Shown piece by piece: positions 40,320 through 50,017 of a DNA stretch of 64,000 nt. How positions within the stretch are numbered: the first letter of the stretch is position 1; each line of letters starts with the position of its first letter. The stretch is from VRUE01 sp963701265 (GTDB lineage: Bacteria; Actinomycetota; Thermoleophilia; Solirubrobacterales; 70-9): NCBI GenBank assembly GCA_963701265.1, contig OY969581.1, positions 124,001-188,000 on the forward strand. Direction: 5' to 3'. The position numbers were made by a program, and so were the translations under genes. The notes under the pieces were generated by a model. That model had not been told where the DNA came from. It did not search any database and saw only the letters and a list, made by a program, of their open reading frames with translations.

Positions 40320-43300
40320 CGGGGGCTGCGGCGCTCCTTGGCGCCCTTGCTCTTCTTCTTGCCCTTGTGAGCGGCCTTCTTGCAGGAGTTCTGGAGCTTG
40401 GGCCGCAGGGCGAGCGACTTGCCGCTTTGTGCGGTGAAGCTGGCGGTGACCTTGTTCACCGAGTTGCAGAGGTTGCGGCTGTTGACCAGGAGCCCCTTCT
40501 TGCCGCCGCGCATGTTCAAGGTGAAGGAGGAGACCGGTTGGTCGGGGACGGCCTCGAAGGTGCTCCTGATCCCTCCGTTGACGGAGTCGATGCGGCCGAC
40601 GAGGTCGATCTCGATCGGCTGGGAGGCGGGGCCCCTGAGGGCAACCACCATGTCGGGCAGCTGGTTGTTGGAGCTCCTTAGGTAGACCGGGCCTTTGAGG
40701 GTGTAATCGACCAGGGGCGAGGTCGCTTCGGCTTCGCCGTAGACCGAGCCTGCCGGGCAGGCATCTGCTGCGAACTGGACCCTGGTGCAGACCGTTCTGA
40801 TGTGGGCCTGGTCGAGGAACTCGGAGTGAGGCAGTGCGACTGAGGCCTTGGCGATGTTGGCATCGCCGGGGCGGGCCCGCAGCGTCGCCCGCAGCCTCGG
40901 GTGCGATCCCCGCTGGGTGCCGCCAAAGAGGCGGAAGGAGAGCTTGGGCTTGAAGCCGAGCGCTTTGCAGCCGCCGACCTGGAAGCCGTTGGAGAGATTT
41001 GCGACCGCTCCCCCTTCCCCATTCACCTTTGCACCTACCGTCATCGGTTCGCAGTTGGTCGGCGCGGCGGTGAAGTTGGGGCGGTCCAGGGCCAGGCGGA
41101 CCTGGCGCAGGTCGAGCAGGATGCCGTGCAGGATCGTTGGGATCGGGTCAGAGACCGCGGTCACCTGGGCGGACTCGGGATCTACCCGCAGCGCGTTTCT
41201 GATCACTACGTTGCCGAGGTCAAAGGGACCGGCGACCGCGGGGGTAACGACGGCCAAGGAGACCGGCGCTCCCTTATAAGGGCCGGCCAGGTAGACCCTG
41301 CCTGGGGTCTGGAAGGGGCTGGGCCCCCCTCCCGCTCCGGCCAGGACCGTGCCGACCTGGCTGGCCGCCGGGCAGGCGGGGTTGTTGAGCTCTGCGCGGC
41401 CGGTTTCTTCGGCGCTTGAGATCCCCGCCAGGACCGCGTCGGGGCAGTAGGGGATGCCCTTGAGGTAGGCGGTCAGGCCCTTGGGGGTGGTGACCTCCAG
41501 TCCCGTCAGGCGGGCGGAGCCGTCCTCGCGGGAGAGGGTGAGGCCAAAGGGACTCTTTATTCCCGCGGTGGGGTCGCTCAGACCGGACTCGAGTGCCGGC
41601 GCCAGCTCCCCCCCAGGGCAGGCCCCTCCCCCGGGCCCCTGGGTGACTTTGTAGCGGGAGTCCTGGGAGACGATCTCATCCGGGGTCGGGTTGGCCGGGT
41701 TGACCGCCGACCAGGGTGAAAACTCGACGTGGATCGCATAGGAGCCGCACTTGGGCGGGTTGATCAGCGGCGCCCTGGGACCGGAGTTGAATTTCATCGC
41801 GATCCGCGAGAAGGGCGCTTCGACGTTTTCGGTGAAGGTCGAGACCAGCTGTCCCGTCACCGGGTCGGGGGTGAGCTTGCCGGCGACCTTGATCGTCACC
41901 CCGTCGCGCGCAGAGGAGAAGACCAGGTAGATACCGAGTGCGGCGTTGAAGGGGTTGTCGTTTTGCTTGGCGACGTAGATCGAGCCGGTCAGCGTTTTGC
42001 GGATGATCGGCGTCTCGATTTCGATCTCGCCGATCCGCGAAGACTCCGGGCACTGGGCCTCAGCGTTGGTCTTCAGCTGGATCTGGGCCGGGGTGCAGGC
42101 ACCCAGACCGTCCGCTGCGGCGGGGTTGATCGACATCCCCTTGGGGAAGGTGACCGTTGCGGTGTCGAGGTTTGCCTGGCCGACGCCATTGGGGTCCAAG
42201 AGGCCGTCGGTCGGCATCGTGATCTCCACTTCCAGCCCGGTCGGTGAGTCGGCCTGGCGCGAGGTCGGCACCAGCGTGGATTGCGGTTCGAAGAGAACCT
42301 GGTCGCAATCGGTGATCGCCTCGTTGGTAAAGTCATAGGTCTTGACTTCGGCCGGGTGCTCCCAGGAGTTGACCCGCAGGGCGGTGCTCGGCGGCGGGCC
42401 GGTGCAGCGGGTCGGGTTGGTGATCAGCGGGTTGGGATAGGCACCGGGTTCGCTCGCTTTGCGGCAGGTTTTGAATGTGGTGGCTGAGCCAGTACCGCTT
42501 AGTTTGGCGCCGAAGTCGCAGAGATCGACGCTGCTGCCAAAGAGGGGCGGCAGGGTCAGGATTGGTGCCGTGCGGAAGCTGATCGCATAGCCTTCCTCGG
42601 GTCGCAACTCGGGCACGAAGGTATAGGGGACCCCGCTTACCCCCAAGGGCACCGAGAAGGCGAACTGAGCGGGCTGGCCGAATTCCGGTTCGACCGAGTA
42701 GATCGGCAAGTCGGGAAATAGCGGGCTCGCCGGGTATGGGCTGTGGTTCAGTGCGCTGGCGTTTTCGGCATAGACATCGATCCCACCTACCGAGCTCTGC
42801 GACGGGCAGGTCGCGAGGATCACGTCTTCGATCGTCGGGCACAGCTGCGGCGTCGCCAGGGCGTTGCCCTGAAAGCCGCGCGGTAGGTCGACGACAATGT
42901 CCTTGACCCGGTCGGTCGGGTGGACCCCTGCGCCGCCGCCGATGCCCTCGTCCGCACCCCGGTGGACGTTGAAGCCGAAGGTCGAGAAACCACGATAGGG
43001 GTGCCCGCCCGCCTTCGTATAGGGGGCGCCGGCTTCATCGAAGACCCCCGCTTCAAAGCTGCCGGGGAGGATGCCGAAGCCCGAGGCCTCGGTGCGGGTA
43101 AAGGTCGCTTCCGCGCTTGCCGGCGGCGATCCCCCGCCGGAGACGGTCGCGGTGGCGATGCCGAGGTCGGGGGCATCGGCGCCGAGGTAGGTGACGACTT
43201 TGATCGGCGGGTAGGAGTCCCCCGGCGCCAGCATGTCCTCCCGGGTGCAGGTCACCTTTGCGTGGCTGGCGCCGGAAGGCAGCTGAGACGTGCACGACCA

Positions 43301-44611
43301 TCCATTTCCCAGCACTTCAAAGGGGAGCGTTTCCGAGCCGCTGGGCAGCTCGACTTCGACCGTTGCCTGCCCGGAGCTGAAGCTGGGCGTGGCGATGACC
43401 GGGAAGGGTCCCGCAGGGGAAACATATGGCCGCGGCGGCCGCGGAAGGGTTTGCCTGATCCCAGAGATCGCGATCGCTTCGTTGCCCGCAGCGTCCTTGG
43501 CGATCGTCTCGCACTGCAGGACCGATGGCGGTTCGGTGTCGGCGGGTGTTACCGGGTAAGCATCGCTGGTGGCGCCGGGGACCGACTCGCTGTTTCGCAG
43601 CCACTGGTAGGTCCAGGTGATGCCCGTGCCGCTCCAGTCTTTGGGAGCCTCACAAGCCAGCTCGCTGGTGGCCGAGATTGCAACCCCTGCGGCGGTCGCA
43701 GTTGCTGGGTTGGATAGAGCGATTTTACGTCCAGACAGACTCTGGCTCGGACCACTCGTTGCAACAATTTTGGTGCCGGGCGGAATGCCGGAGCCGCTGA
43801 TCTCCTGCCCCGCCTGAAAAGGGAATGGCCCCGCAGCTAGAGACACAAGGCCAGATCCAGTCGCGGGTTCCCGGAGTTCGAGCCTGTTGCCATTCAATAC
43901 TTGGAAGACTTCGTCTTCGGCTGGGATACCTGGGCCAACGACAATCTGGCCGCTGGCAAATTCACCGTGGCTGGCGCTCACCTCTTCGACTATGGTCGAG
44001 CCCGCAGTCAGGACGCCGGTTCCTTCGACGCTGACGACATCGGTGAGGACGTTGGACCCAGCCGTCGTGGTGGCGGTGCCGGTGGGAAGCACAGCTTCAC
44101 CACCTATGAGACGTGCTTCGGCTTTCCCACTCAACGGGACTGGCGGCAGCGGTGCCACCGTCACCGGTGCCGAAGAGAACGAGGAACTGTTTGGTGCGTA
44201 GGTCCCTCCAGGCCCGTCGGCGTCGTTGGTGCCTTTGACCACACACTGCAACGGCTTACCTTCGTCGGCGCCGGTGGTGGTGTAAGTGCGCCCGGTGGCG
44301 CCGGCTATCGCCTGCGCGCTTCGCAGCCACTGGTATTCGAAGGTCGGCGTGGGATTTCCAGCCCAGTTCTTCCCGTCCGCAGGCGTTCCCAGGCAGGTCA
44401 GCTCTTCGCCCACCGCAACGCCAGTCGCAGCCGTGTTCTGCACCGTCGCCGTGTAATCGACCCGCTGGTCATCGCGCGACAGGGTGCTTGGCGTGCTGGT
44501 CAAGGTGATGCCCCACTGCGGGGCCGCCGAGGCGCTGGCCGCGAGCATCGCGGCGGCGCAGAGTACAAGGCCCAGCGCTCGGACCAGTGTGGACAGCCTC
44601 GGGTAGCTCAC
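40316..44611 (-). CDS. Large secreted multi-domain surface protein (1431 aa)
   Basis: The start is GTG at 44611, overlapping the upstream stop; upstream in-frame sequence is shadow of that gene. The signal peptide is 'LGLVLCAAAMLAASASA'. The N-terminal third holds Ig-like units with 'FEYQWLRSAQAIAGATGRTY' and 'TYQWLRNSESVPGATSDAY', paired with beta-solenoid-like 'AGSTIVEEVSASHGEF' repeats. The remainder is a long beta-rich region with recurring 'NPTRC', 'GACTPAQIQLKTNAEAQCPE' and 'SRIGEIEIETPI' blocks, ending in Lys-rich 'KAAHKGKKKSKGAKERRS'. The domains look like adhesin or S-layer-like modules, not enzymes. It is the largest member of the five-gene operon. Confidence 0.75.
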   Translation of the reverse strand: MSYPRLSTLVRALGLVLCAAAMLAASASAAPQWGITLTSTPSTLSRDDQRVDYTATVQNTAATGVAVGEELTCLGTPADGKNWAGNPTPTFEYQWLRSAQAIAGATGRTYTTTGADEGKPLQCVVKGTNDADGPGGTYAPNSSSFSSAPVTVAPLPPVPLSGKAEARLIGGEAVLPTGTATTTAGSNVLTDVVSVEGTGVLTAGSTIVEEVSASHGEFASGQIVVGPGIPAEDEVFQVLNGNRLELREPATGSGLVSLAAGPFPFQAGQEISGSGIPPGTKIVATSGPSQSLSGRKIALSNPATATAAGVAISATSELACEAPKDWSGTGITWTYQWLRNSESVPGATSDAYPVTPADTEPPSVLQCETIAKDAAGNEAIAISGIRQTLPRPPRPYVSPAGPFPVIATPSFSSGQATVEVELPSGSETLPFEVLGNGWSCTSQLPSGASHAKVTCTREDMLAPGDSYPPIKVVTYLGADAPDLGIATATVSGGGSPPASAEATFTRTEASGFGILPGSFEAGVFDEAGAPYTKAGGHPYRGFSTFGFNVHRGADEGIGGGAGVHPTDRVKDIVVDLPRGFQGNALATPQLCPTIEDVILATCPSQSSVGGIDVYAENASALNHSPYPASPLFPDLPIYSVEPEFGQPAQFAFSVPLGVSGVPYTFVPELRPEEGYAISFRTAPILTLPPLFGSSVDLCDFGAKLSGTGSATTFKTCRKASEPGAYPNPLITNPTRCTGPPPSTALRVNSWEHPAEVKTYDFTNEAITDCDQVLFEPQSTLVPTSRQADSPTGLEVEITMPTDGLLDPNGVGQANLDTATVTFPKGMSINPAAADGLGACTPAQIQLKTNAEAQCPESSRIGEIEIETPIIRKTLTGSIYVAKQNDNPFNAALGIYLVFSSARDGVTIKVAGKLTPDPVTGQLVSTFTENVEAPFSRIAMKFNSGPRAPLINPPKCGSYAIHVEFSPWSAVNPANPTPDEIVSQDSRYKVTQGPGGGACPGGELAPALESGLSDPTAGIKSPFGLTLSREDGSARLTGLEVTTPKGLTAYLKGIPYCPDAVLAGISSAEETGRAELNNPACPAASQVGTVLAGAGGGPSPFQTPGRVYLAGPYKGAPVSLAVVTPAVAGPFDLGNVVIRNALRVDPESAQVTAVSDPIPTILHGILLDLRQVRLALDRPNFTAAPTNCEPMTVGAKVNGEGGAVANLSNGFQVGGCKALGFKPKLSFRLFGGTQRGSHPRLRATLRARPGDANIAKASVALPHSEFLDQAHIRTVCTRVQFAADACPAGSVYGEAEATSPLVDYTLKGPVYLRSSNNQLPDMVVALRGPASQPIEIDLVGRIDSVNGGIRSTFEAVPDQPVSSFTLNMRGGKKGLLVNSRNLCNSVNKVTASFTAQSGKSLALRPKLQNSCKKAAHKGKKKSKGAKERRSPR

Positions 44612-46788
44612 TTGCCACTCCCTTGCTTGGCGGAACGTTTGTGTGAGTTGCGCTGCGACTTCTTGCCCTGCTTGGCTACGCACTTGCCGCGGCGGCGTAC
44701 CTGCTTCTTCTTGCAGGGTGGCTTTTGCGGCAAATTGCCTGTTTGCACTGCCCGGGGGTACGCCGGCGGCGCCAGCGGAGCCGTGCCAGCGCCCTGGCAG
44801 GCTTCCCCCGTGCAGGGCGCTGGCGCCACCACGATCGGGAAGCCACCGTTGGCCCGCAGCAGATAGACGTCCTTGGCGCCATCGCCGTCTTCGGGCAGGA
44901 GCCGCTCGGCGCTGGTGAAGCCGACCTCGCTGCCATCCATGCTGACCGTCGGCCCATAGATGCCAAATGGGATTGCGGTCACCGTCCCTTCCCGCCACAT
45001 GTAGGCGTTTTCGGTTGCGTTGGTGTCAGCCGGGTCGAGCGCCTCGGCGGTTTCGAAGACGACGGTTTCCCCGTCCTCGCTGACCCAGCGGCCGAAGGAG
45101 GGCGTCTGAGGGCCGGCTTCTCTACTCGGGTTGGCACTCGCGGCTGCCACGTCGAAGGGCCCGCTGCCGCCGGCGCCGAGCGCCGCCTTGGTGATCAGCT
45201 GCAGCGCACCGCTGTCGGCGTCATAGCGGTAGTCGTCGCGCCGGGCCCCATCGGTGTCCTCACCTGCCAAGAGCGGCTCGGTGCTCTGGAAGACGAGGAT
45301 GTGGCCGTCGCCGCCAATCGACTGGTCTTCGGGGCTTGGACCGAGGAGGGGCACTGCGGTGGCGGCGTTGGAGCCGGGGGCAACCCTCCAGATCTCTTCG
45401 TCCTCTGAGGACAGCGTGGCAATGAAGCGGGTCTGCCCGCCGGGGTACTCATGGAGGTAGAGGTTCGGCTCGCCCGCCTGGGCGGCTTGCCCTGCCTCGT
45501 TGGTGGTCGTTGTGAGGACGCCTTTGGCGACGAAGTAGGTGTGCGAGGCATCGCCGCCGAAGTCGGCCACGCCGAGCACTTCGGCTCCATCGCCGGGTGT
45601 GGGGGCGGTGCCGTCGCCAGCGGAGAGCTGGGTCAGCCGCTCACCCACGGGACGGGTGGAATCATGCAGGTAGAGATCCTCTGTGGTGTCCAGGTCTGAG
45701 TCAGCGAGTTGACGAGGGCTTGTGAAGAGCACCCGGGTCCCTTCTTGAGAGGCGCCTTGGTAGCGGTCGTCGCCATCGGTGCCCGCACAGGGCGGCAAGA
45801 CGCGGGCGCACTCGGAGGCGATCAGCTGGGATATCTGCGGGCCAGCGGGTGTGTCGAGACGCTGCATGATGCGAAGTCCGAAAGCCGGGTCACAGAGAGT
45901 GCCTTCGGGCTGGCTCGGTCGGGTGGAGAAGTAGATGCGGGATGCCACCGGGGAGACGGCACCGCGGGTGTAGCCACCCTTAGACCCAATCGACGAGCCG
46001 CAGGAACCACCGTGGACGTTGCCGTCTTTATCCCGAGCCAAGAGCCTTACGTCTGGCGATCCGTCCTGATCCAGAAAGGCTTCATAGGTGTTCTGGCTTC
46101 CGGCGCCCTGGGGGCTTGGGTCTCCGGTGAGATAGGCAGCGTTGGGAACCGTGAAGAGGTAGCGTGAGACCTCAACTGAGGCGCCCTCACAGCTTCCGGT
46201 GGCAAAAACACCAACAGTGCCAAATACAGTCGGCGCCAAGGTAGGGCTGAGCTGTAGGAAGTGGCCGTCGATGCCCCCTTGGAAGGCGGTGGTGATGCCC
46301 AGCTTCGCCTGTGTATCAGTCATCGCTGTCGTGGCCCAGCGCGAGAGGTCAGGGCTGAACAGGCAGGGCAATCCCGTTCCCCCGGAGCCCCTTGCGTACT
46401 GCGGCGGCGTCGCGGTGGGATGGGATACCCAACCCGTTGCGGTGCGGGTCGCGACGTAGGGGTCGATGACGGCACCGTGCTTGGGCGTGTCGGCAAGCGC
46501 CGCCACTGAGCTGAAGCGGGCACTGTTGCCGCTGGCGCCGAAAGCCGGAAAGAAGGAGTCCTGGTTGAACTTCTTCGGCGGGCTGACCATCTCCAGCGCC
46601 ATGCAGTCGGGGTAGGAGACGGTGCCACTCGGCAGCGAGGTGGATACCTGGGTTTCGCGGATCGCTTCGTTGGGACAGTTCGCCTGGACAGAGGGAGCTA
46701 GGGGAATAAGCGAAAGCAGACCAAGGATGCCGCCGATCAACAGAGATGAGATGACGGTCCTTTTTTGGGTTTTGGGCTGCGCATTCAC
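44608..46788 (-). CDS. Secreted beta-propeller-like protein with Cys/Lys-rich tail
   Basis: The preferred start is GTG at 46788, preceded by GAGGAG at a good distance, giving 726 residues with a signal peptide ('SSLLIGGILGLLSLIPLAPS'). Repeating 'sDG..v.F.s...L...D.d...D.Yl' units appear, for example 'TRVLFTSPRQLADSDLDTTE', 'DGHILVFQSTEPLLAGEDTD' and 'VSEDGETVVFETAEALDPAD'. These are TolB/WD40-like propeller blades. The C-terminus is 'PCKKKQVRRRGKCVAKQGKK', a basic Cys-containing tail seen in exported proteins of this lineage. It overlaps the giant downstream gene by four bases, so the two are co-translated. Confidence 0.78.
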   Translation of the reverse strand: MNAQPKTQKRTVISSLLIGGILGLLSLIPLAPSVQANCPNEAIRETQVSTSLPSGTVSYPDCMALEMVSPPKKFNQDSFFPAFGASGNSARFSSVAALADTPKHGAVIDPYVATRTATGWVSHPTATPPQYARGSGGTGLPCLFSPDLSRWATTAMTDTQAKLGITTAFQGGIDGHFLQLSPTLAPTVFGTVGVFATGSCEGASVEVSRYLFTVPNAAYLTGDPSPQGAGSQNTYEAFLDQDGSPDVRLLARDKDGNVHGGSCGSSIGSKGGYTRGAVSPVASRIYFSTRPSQPEGTLCDPAFGLRIMQRLDTPAGPQISQLIASECARVLPPCAGTDGDDRYQGASQEGTRVLFTSPRQLADSDLDTTEDLYLHDSTRPVGERLTQLSAGDGTAPTPGDGAEVLGVADFGGDASHTYFVAKGVLTTTTNEAGQAAQAGEPNLYLHEYPGGQTRFIATLSSEDEEIWRVAPGSNAATAVPLLGPSPEDQSIGGDGHILVFQSTEPLLAGEDTDGARRDDYRYDADSGALQLITKAALGAGGSGPFDVAAASANPSREAGPQTPSFGRWVSEDGETVVFETAEALDPADTNATENAYMWREGTVTAIPFGIYGPTVSMDGSEVGFTSAERLLPEDGDGAKDVYLLRANGGFPIVVAPAPCTGEACQGAGTAPLAPPAYPRAVQTGNLPQKPPCKKKQVRRRGKCVAKQGKKSQRNSHKRSAKQGSGK

Positions 46789-46875
46789 TCTTGCTCCTCG
46801 CTTCGATTTGATGGAGACCAGATGTGTCGAGGCCGTCGACTCCCGGCCAAGCGGCCTCGACTCACCGGCCTTCAA

Positions 46876-47556
46876 TTAGGGGGCCTTGACGGCGAAGGTG
46901 CCCCAGGCGAAGCACGATTCCGCCGGGGGAACCGCTGGCGGCGGGCAGGTCAGGAAGACCATCGTCCCGGTGGTCCCCACCCCAGGAGTAATTTCCGTGG
47001 GCTTGAGGAAGGCGTTGAAGGTGGCATTTAGCGTCCCTATTCCGGCGTAGACGCAGAGCTTGCCGGCTTCGGCCGTAGGCACACCGTCAATCACCCCGGG
47101 GCATTTGCTCACTTCTTCTCCGGCCGTTTTCACGAACACGGCTTCCGGCGCGTTTTCGAGTGGGACCGGAAGCGAGACCGGGAAAGTGGTTTCCGATTCC
47201 TTGGGAACGAGCCCACCCCAAGTGCCGGTCTCGGTCGCGCCCGTTGGCAGCGTGCCGCCCGCGGTCCAGGGATCGCCTTTGGGCCCTGGAGCACCTGGCG
47301 CACCTTTTGGCCCTTGTTCTCCTTCTTCACCAGCAGGTCCCTGGTCGCCCTTGGGACCCTGGGGGCCAGCGGGTCCTGCAGGTCCAGCGGGCCCGGTGGC
47401 GCCCTTTGGCCCACGCGGGCCCTTCTTCGCCTTGGCCGAGGTCGTGGCCTTGCCGGAATTGGAGGCGGCGTAAGCGCCGCCGAACATTGCAAAGACCAGG
47501 GCCATCACCGAGATGACTCCGGGGATGCCAAAGCGGTTGCGTAGCGTCGAGAACAT
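46876..47556 (-). CDS. Secreted collagen-like protein, first gene of surface operon
   Basis: This 226-residue protein begins 'MFSTLRNRFGIPGVISVMAL' as an export leader. Residues 45-95 form an uninterrupted Gly-X-Y collagen-like stretch ('GPRGPKGATGPAGPAGPAG' onward, many Pro and Lys). The remaining ~130 residues are a beta-rich head with four Cys ('SKCPGVIDGV', 'GKLCVYAGIG', 'LTCPPPAVPPAESCFAWG'). Such trimeric stalk proteins decorate bacterial surfaces or spores. It is the first gene of the five-gene operon, with a TTGACA promoter about 145 bases upstream. Confidence 0.82.
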   Translation of the reverse strand: MFSTLRNRFGIPGVISVMALVFAMFGGAYAASNSGKATTSAKAKKGPRGPKGATGPAGPAGPAGPQGPKGDQGPAGEEGEQGPKGAPGAPGPKGDPWTAGGTLPTGATETGTWGGLVPKESETTFPVSLPVPLENAPEAVFVKTAGEEVSKCPGVIDGVPTAEAGKLCVYAGIGTLNATFNAFLKPTEITPGVGTTGTMVFLTCPPPAVPPAESCFAWGTFAVKAP

Positions 47557-47701
47557 CTAGATCTCTCTCCTTGTCCCGTGAGCCCCTCTGCCCGCCGCTT
47601 CCCTTAGCGGCTTCCTCGAGGCTCGGTTATGTCCCTGTGGTGCTGCTGTGAATCGCGATCTCGCTCATACCGATCTCGTTCCTAAGCGAAGCCGCAGGCG
47701 A

Positions 47702-47730
47702 ATGTAAACATACGAGTTCGTGTATGTCAA
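47702..47730 (-). promoter_or_regulatory. Sigma-70-like promoter of the surface-protein operon
   Basis: On the minus strand TTGACA (47725-47730) is followed after 17 bases by TTACAT (47702-47707). This gives a perfect -35 and a weak -10 ahead of the collagen-like gene, with an untranslated leader of about 140 bases. The spacer holds an imperfect ACATAC/GTATGT dyad (47708-47727) that could bind a regulator. The 297-base divergent gap to the SpoIID gene holds nothing else I could identify. Confidence 0.55.
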
Positions 47731-47853
47731 TAAACGCACGTGGTATGTCCTCGGGAAAAGGGCTCTTTGCAGGGGCTTCCGCGGGACATTTCTCCCGGCG
47801 CAACCGCGGGAAAGAGGCCGCGACTCCGGGACGGCGAAGCTGTTGCTTCAAAG

Positions 47854-48996
47854 ATGCCCCGCCACCGCCGCCGACACCCAGCGCTCGCCCGCGCCGCCGC
47901 CTCGATCGCTGCCCTGGTCGGGCTCCTGGCCTTCTCCGCCAGCGCCTCCGCCAGCGTCAGCTGGGTGGTGCGCGGCCACGGCTTCGGCCACGGGGTCGGG
48001 GTCAGCCAGTACGGCGCCTACGGCTACGCCCTGCACGGCAAGGACTACCGCTTCATCCTCGGCCACTACTACCAGGGCAGCACGATCAGCCAGATCGAGG
48101 GGGTGAAGATAGTACGCGTCCTGCTCGACATCTCGCCCGGCGACATCGGCTTCAGCGGCGCCACCAGCGCCTGCGGCCTGGCGCTCGACCCCGCCCGCAG
48201 CTACGAGGCGCACCGCAGCGGCGCGCGGGTGAAGCTGCGCAGCTCCGCCGGTGCGCCAATGGCCGACTGCGGGAAGAAACTGCGTGCCGCCGGCAAAGGC
48301 AAGGTTGCGATCACCGACGTCGGCACCTACCGCGGCGTACTCGAGGTGGTGCCGACCGAAAGCGACGTCGGCTCGCTCAACGTGATCAACGCGCTGCCGG
48401 TCGAGCAGTACGTCAAGGGCGTGATCCCGAACGAGTCGCCGCCCTCCTGGCCGGCCGAGGAGCTGCGCGCCCAGGCGGTCGAGTCGCGTTCATTCGCCCT
48501 CACCGGCGGCGTCGGTGGCAACGGCTTCGACCTCTACGACGACACCCGCAGCCAGGTCTACGACGGGCTCTCCAGCGAGACCGCGACGACAAACGCCGCG
48601 ACCGACTCGACCCGGGGCGAGGTCGTCACCTACGGCGGCAAGATCGTCGTCACCTACTTCTCCGCCTGCTCGGGCGGCTACACCGAGAGCATCCAGAACG
48701 TCTTCTTCGGCCCGGCCGTCCCCTACCTGACCGCCGTCCCCGACCCCTACGACTACTACTGCCCGCTGCACGACTGGACCCTGCGCTTCAGCGGCCCCGA
48801 GATCAGCGCCAAGCTCGGCGCCTACCTCAACGGCAAGCTGAAGAAAGTCGTGATCGTCAAACGCGGCGTCTCGCCCCGGATCGTCTCGGCAAAGCTCTTC
48901 GGCACCGGCGGCGTCACCACTGTGACCGGCGAACAGCTCCAGGTTGCGCTCGGCGGCTACTCGACCTGGATGAGCTTCCAGAAGGTCGCCGGCTAG
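47854..48996 (+). CDS. SpoIID/LytB-domain secreted protein
   Basis: From the ATG at 47854 the product has 380 residues with a signal peptide (to about 34, 'LVGLLAFSASASA'). The SpoIID signature is present: 'GHGFGHGVGVSQYGAYGYA' near the start, 'LPVEQYVKGVIPNESPPSWP', 'ELRAQAVESRSFAL' and 'VVTYFSACSGGYTES'. Homologues are lytic transglycosylase-like peptidoglycan enzymes or activators, acting in sporulating bacteria during engulfment and elsewhere at the cell wall. The start was chosen because the upstream frame has no signal peptide. It diverges from the surface-protein operon and overlaps the CrtC/AttH-like gene tail by four bases. Confidence 0.85.
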   Translation: MPRHRRRHPALARAAASIAALVGLLAFSASASASVSWVVRGHGFGHGVGVSQYGAYGYALHGKDYRFILGHYYQGSTISQIEGVKIVRVLLDISPGDIGFSGATSACGLALDPARSYEAHRSGARVKLRSSAGAPMADCGKKLRAAGKGKVAITDVGTYRGVLEVVPTESDVGSLNVINALPVEQYVKGVIPNESPPSWPAEELRAQAVESRSFALTGGVGGNGFDLYDDTRSQVYDGLSSETATTNAATDSTRGEVVTYGGKIVVTYFSACSGGYTESIQNVFFGPAVPYLTAVPDPYDYYCPLHDWTLRFSGPEISAKLGAYLNGKLKKVVIVKRGVSPRIVSAKLFGTGGVTTVTGEQLQVALGGYSTWMSFQKVAG

Positions 48997-49982
48997 CCGT
49001 CCGAGTAAGGCTGGATCGGGACGCCGTGGTCGGTCTCGCGCATGCCGAACTCGTAGGCGGCGCCGGCGCTGAGAGTGAGCCGGCGAGCCGGCAGCGCCGG
49101 GCGTTCGACGGTCAGCTCGAGGTCGGAGACCGAACAGTTGAGCGTGTTGTGCTCGGGGCCCTTGGGGTCGGCGTAGACCCAGCCGACGAAGTCCTTCTTG
49201 GGCGCGCTGACGCGGCCGCGGACGAGGATGTCCTTGCCGGGCAGGGTGAACTCGCAGGCGGTCGGCTCGGGTGCGATCGAAGCGGAGCGGATCTGGCCGA
49301 GGCCGCCGAGCCGGTGCTCCTCGCCGTCGAGCACGAGCATCCCCGAGGGCAGCCAGGGCGTCAGCCAGGGGCCGGCCTGGACCCGGGCGGCGCCGGCGTC
49401 GAAGTAGATCGCGGAGTCCTCGGCGAAGCCGGTGCCCTCGAGCCAGACCCAGCGCTCGGCGTGCTCGCTGCCCCAGTTGTGGCCAATCATCCCGGGCCAA
49501 CTGTCGAGCGCGATCTGCTCGCCGTCGATCTCGAGCCGGCCGCCGAAGCTGGCGTTGGGGAAGGGGGCGACGAACTTGGTCCGCGGCAGCGGCGCCTCGT
49601 AGAGCCAGTCGGCCGGCAGGTACTTGCAGGGCGGTGCGTCGCCCTCAAAAGTGAACTCCCAGTTGGCGCTCAGCGCCTCGGTCTCGATTGAGCCGCTGGC
49701 GCGCCCGGGGCCGATCTCGGCCTCCTCGACCCTGATCCACGAGCCGGCCGGCGCCGCGAGCTGCTCGGCCGGCACGGTGACCTTGGTCGCCCGTGGCCCC
49801 TCCGCATCGCGATCGAAGAGGCAGAACCAGATCGAGGCGTTGGGCTCGGCGCCCGGCTGCTTGTGGACCGTGTGGCGGATCCAGATCCCCTGCCCCCCAC
49901 CGGGCCGGCAGGCCTTGATGTAGAAGCTCTCGTAGTGGCCGGCCTTCGCCGCCACCTTCGGGAAGCGCGCCCCTTCGTCCAT
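48993..49982 (-). CDS. CrtC/AttH/tocopherol-cyclase-like lipocalin-fold protein
   Basis: This 329-residue all-beta protein has 'DSWPGMIGHNWGSEHAERWV' near 175-195, the histidine- and tryptophan-rich block of the AttH/hydroxyneurosporene synthase (CrtC) and tocopherol cyclase-like family. 'GIWIRHTVHKQPG' and 'ASIWFCLFDRD' near the N-terminus and 'LKEFVGW.Y'-type strands further fit. Known members hydrate carotenoids or bind hydrophobic ligands, but many are uncharacterised. No signal peptide was seen. No terpenoid genes flank it, so the ligand is not known. Confidence 0.65.
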   Translation of the reverse strand: MDEGARFPKVAAKAGHYESFYIKACRPGGGQGIWIRHTVHKQPGAEPNASIWFCLFDRDAEGPRATKVTVPAEQLAAPAGSWIRVEEAEIGPGRASGSIETEALSANWEFTFEGDAPPCKYLPADWLYEAPLPRTKFVAPFPNASFGGRLEIDGEQIALDSWPGMIGHNWGSEHAERWVWLEGTGFAEDSAIYFDAGAARVQAGPWLTPWLPSGMLVLDGEEHRLGGLGQIRSASIAPEPTACEFTLPGKDILVRGRVSAPKKDFVGWVYADPKGPEHNTLNCSVSDLELTVERPALPARRLTLSAGAAYEFGMRETDHGVPIQPYSDG

Positions 49983-50017
49983 ATAAGGACCCTAGAGGCA
50001 GTGGGCCAAAACGCGAG

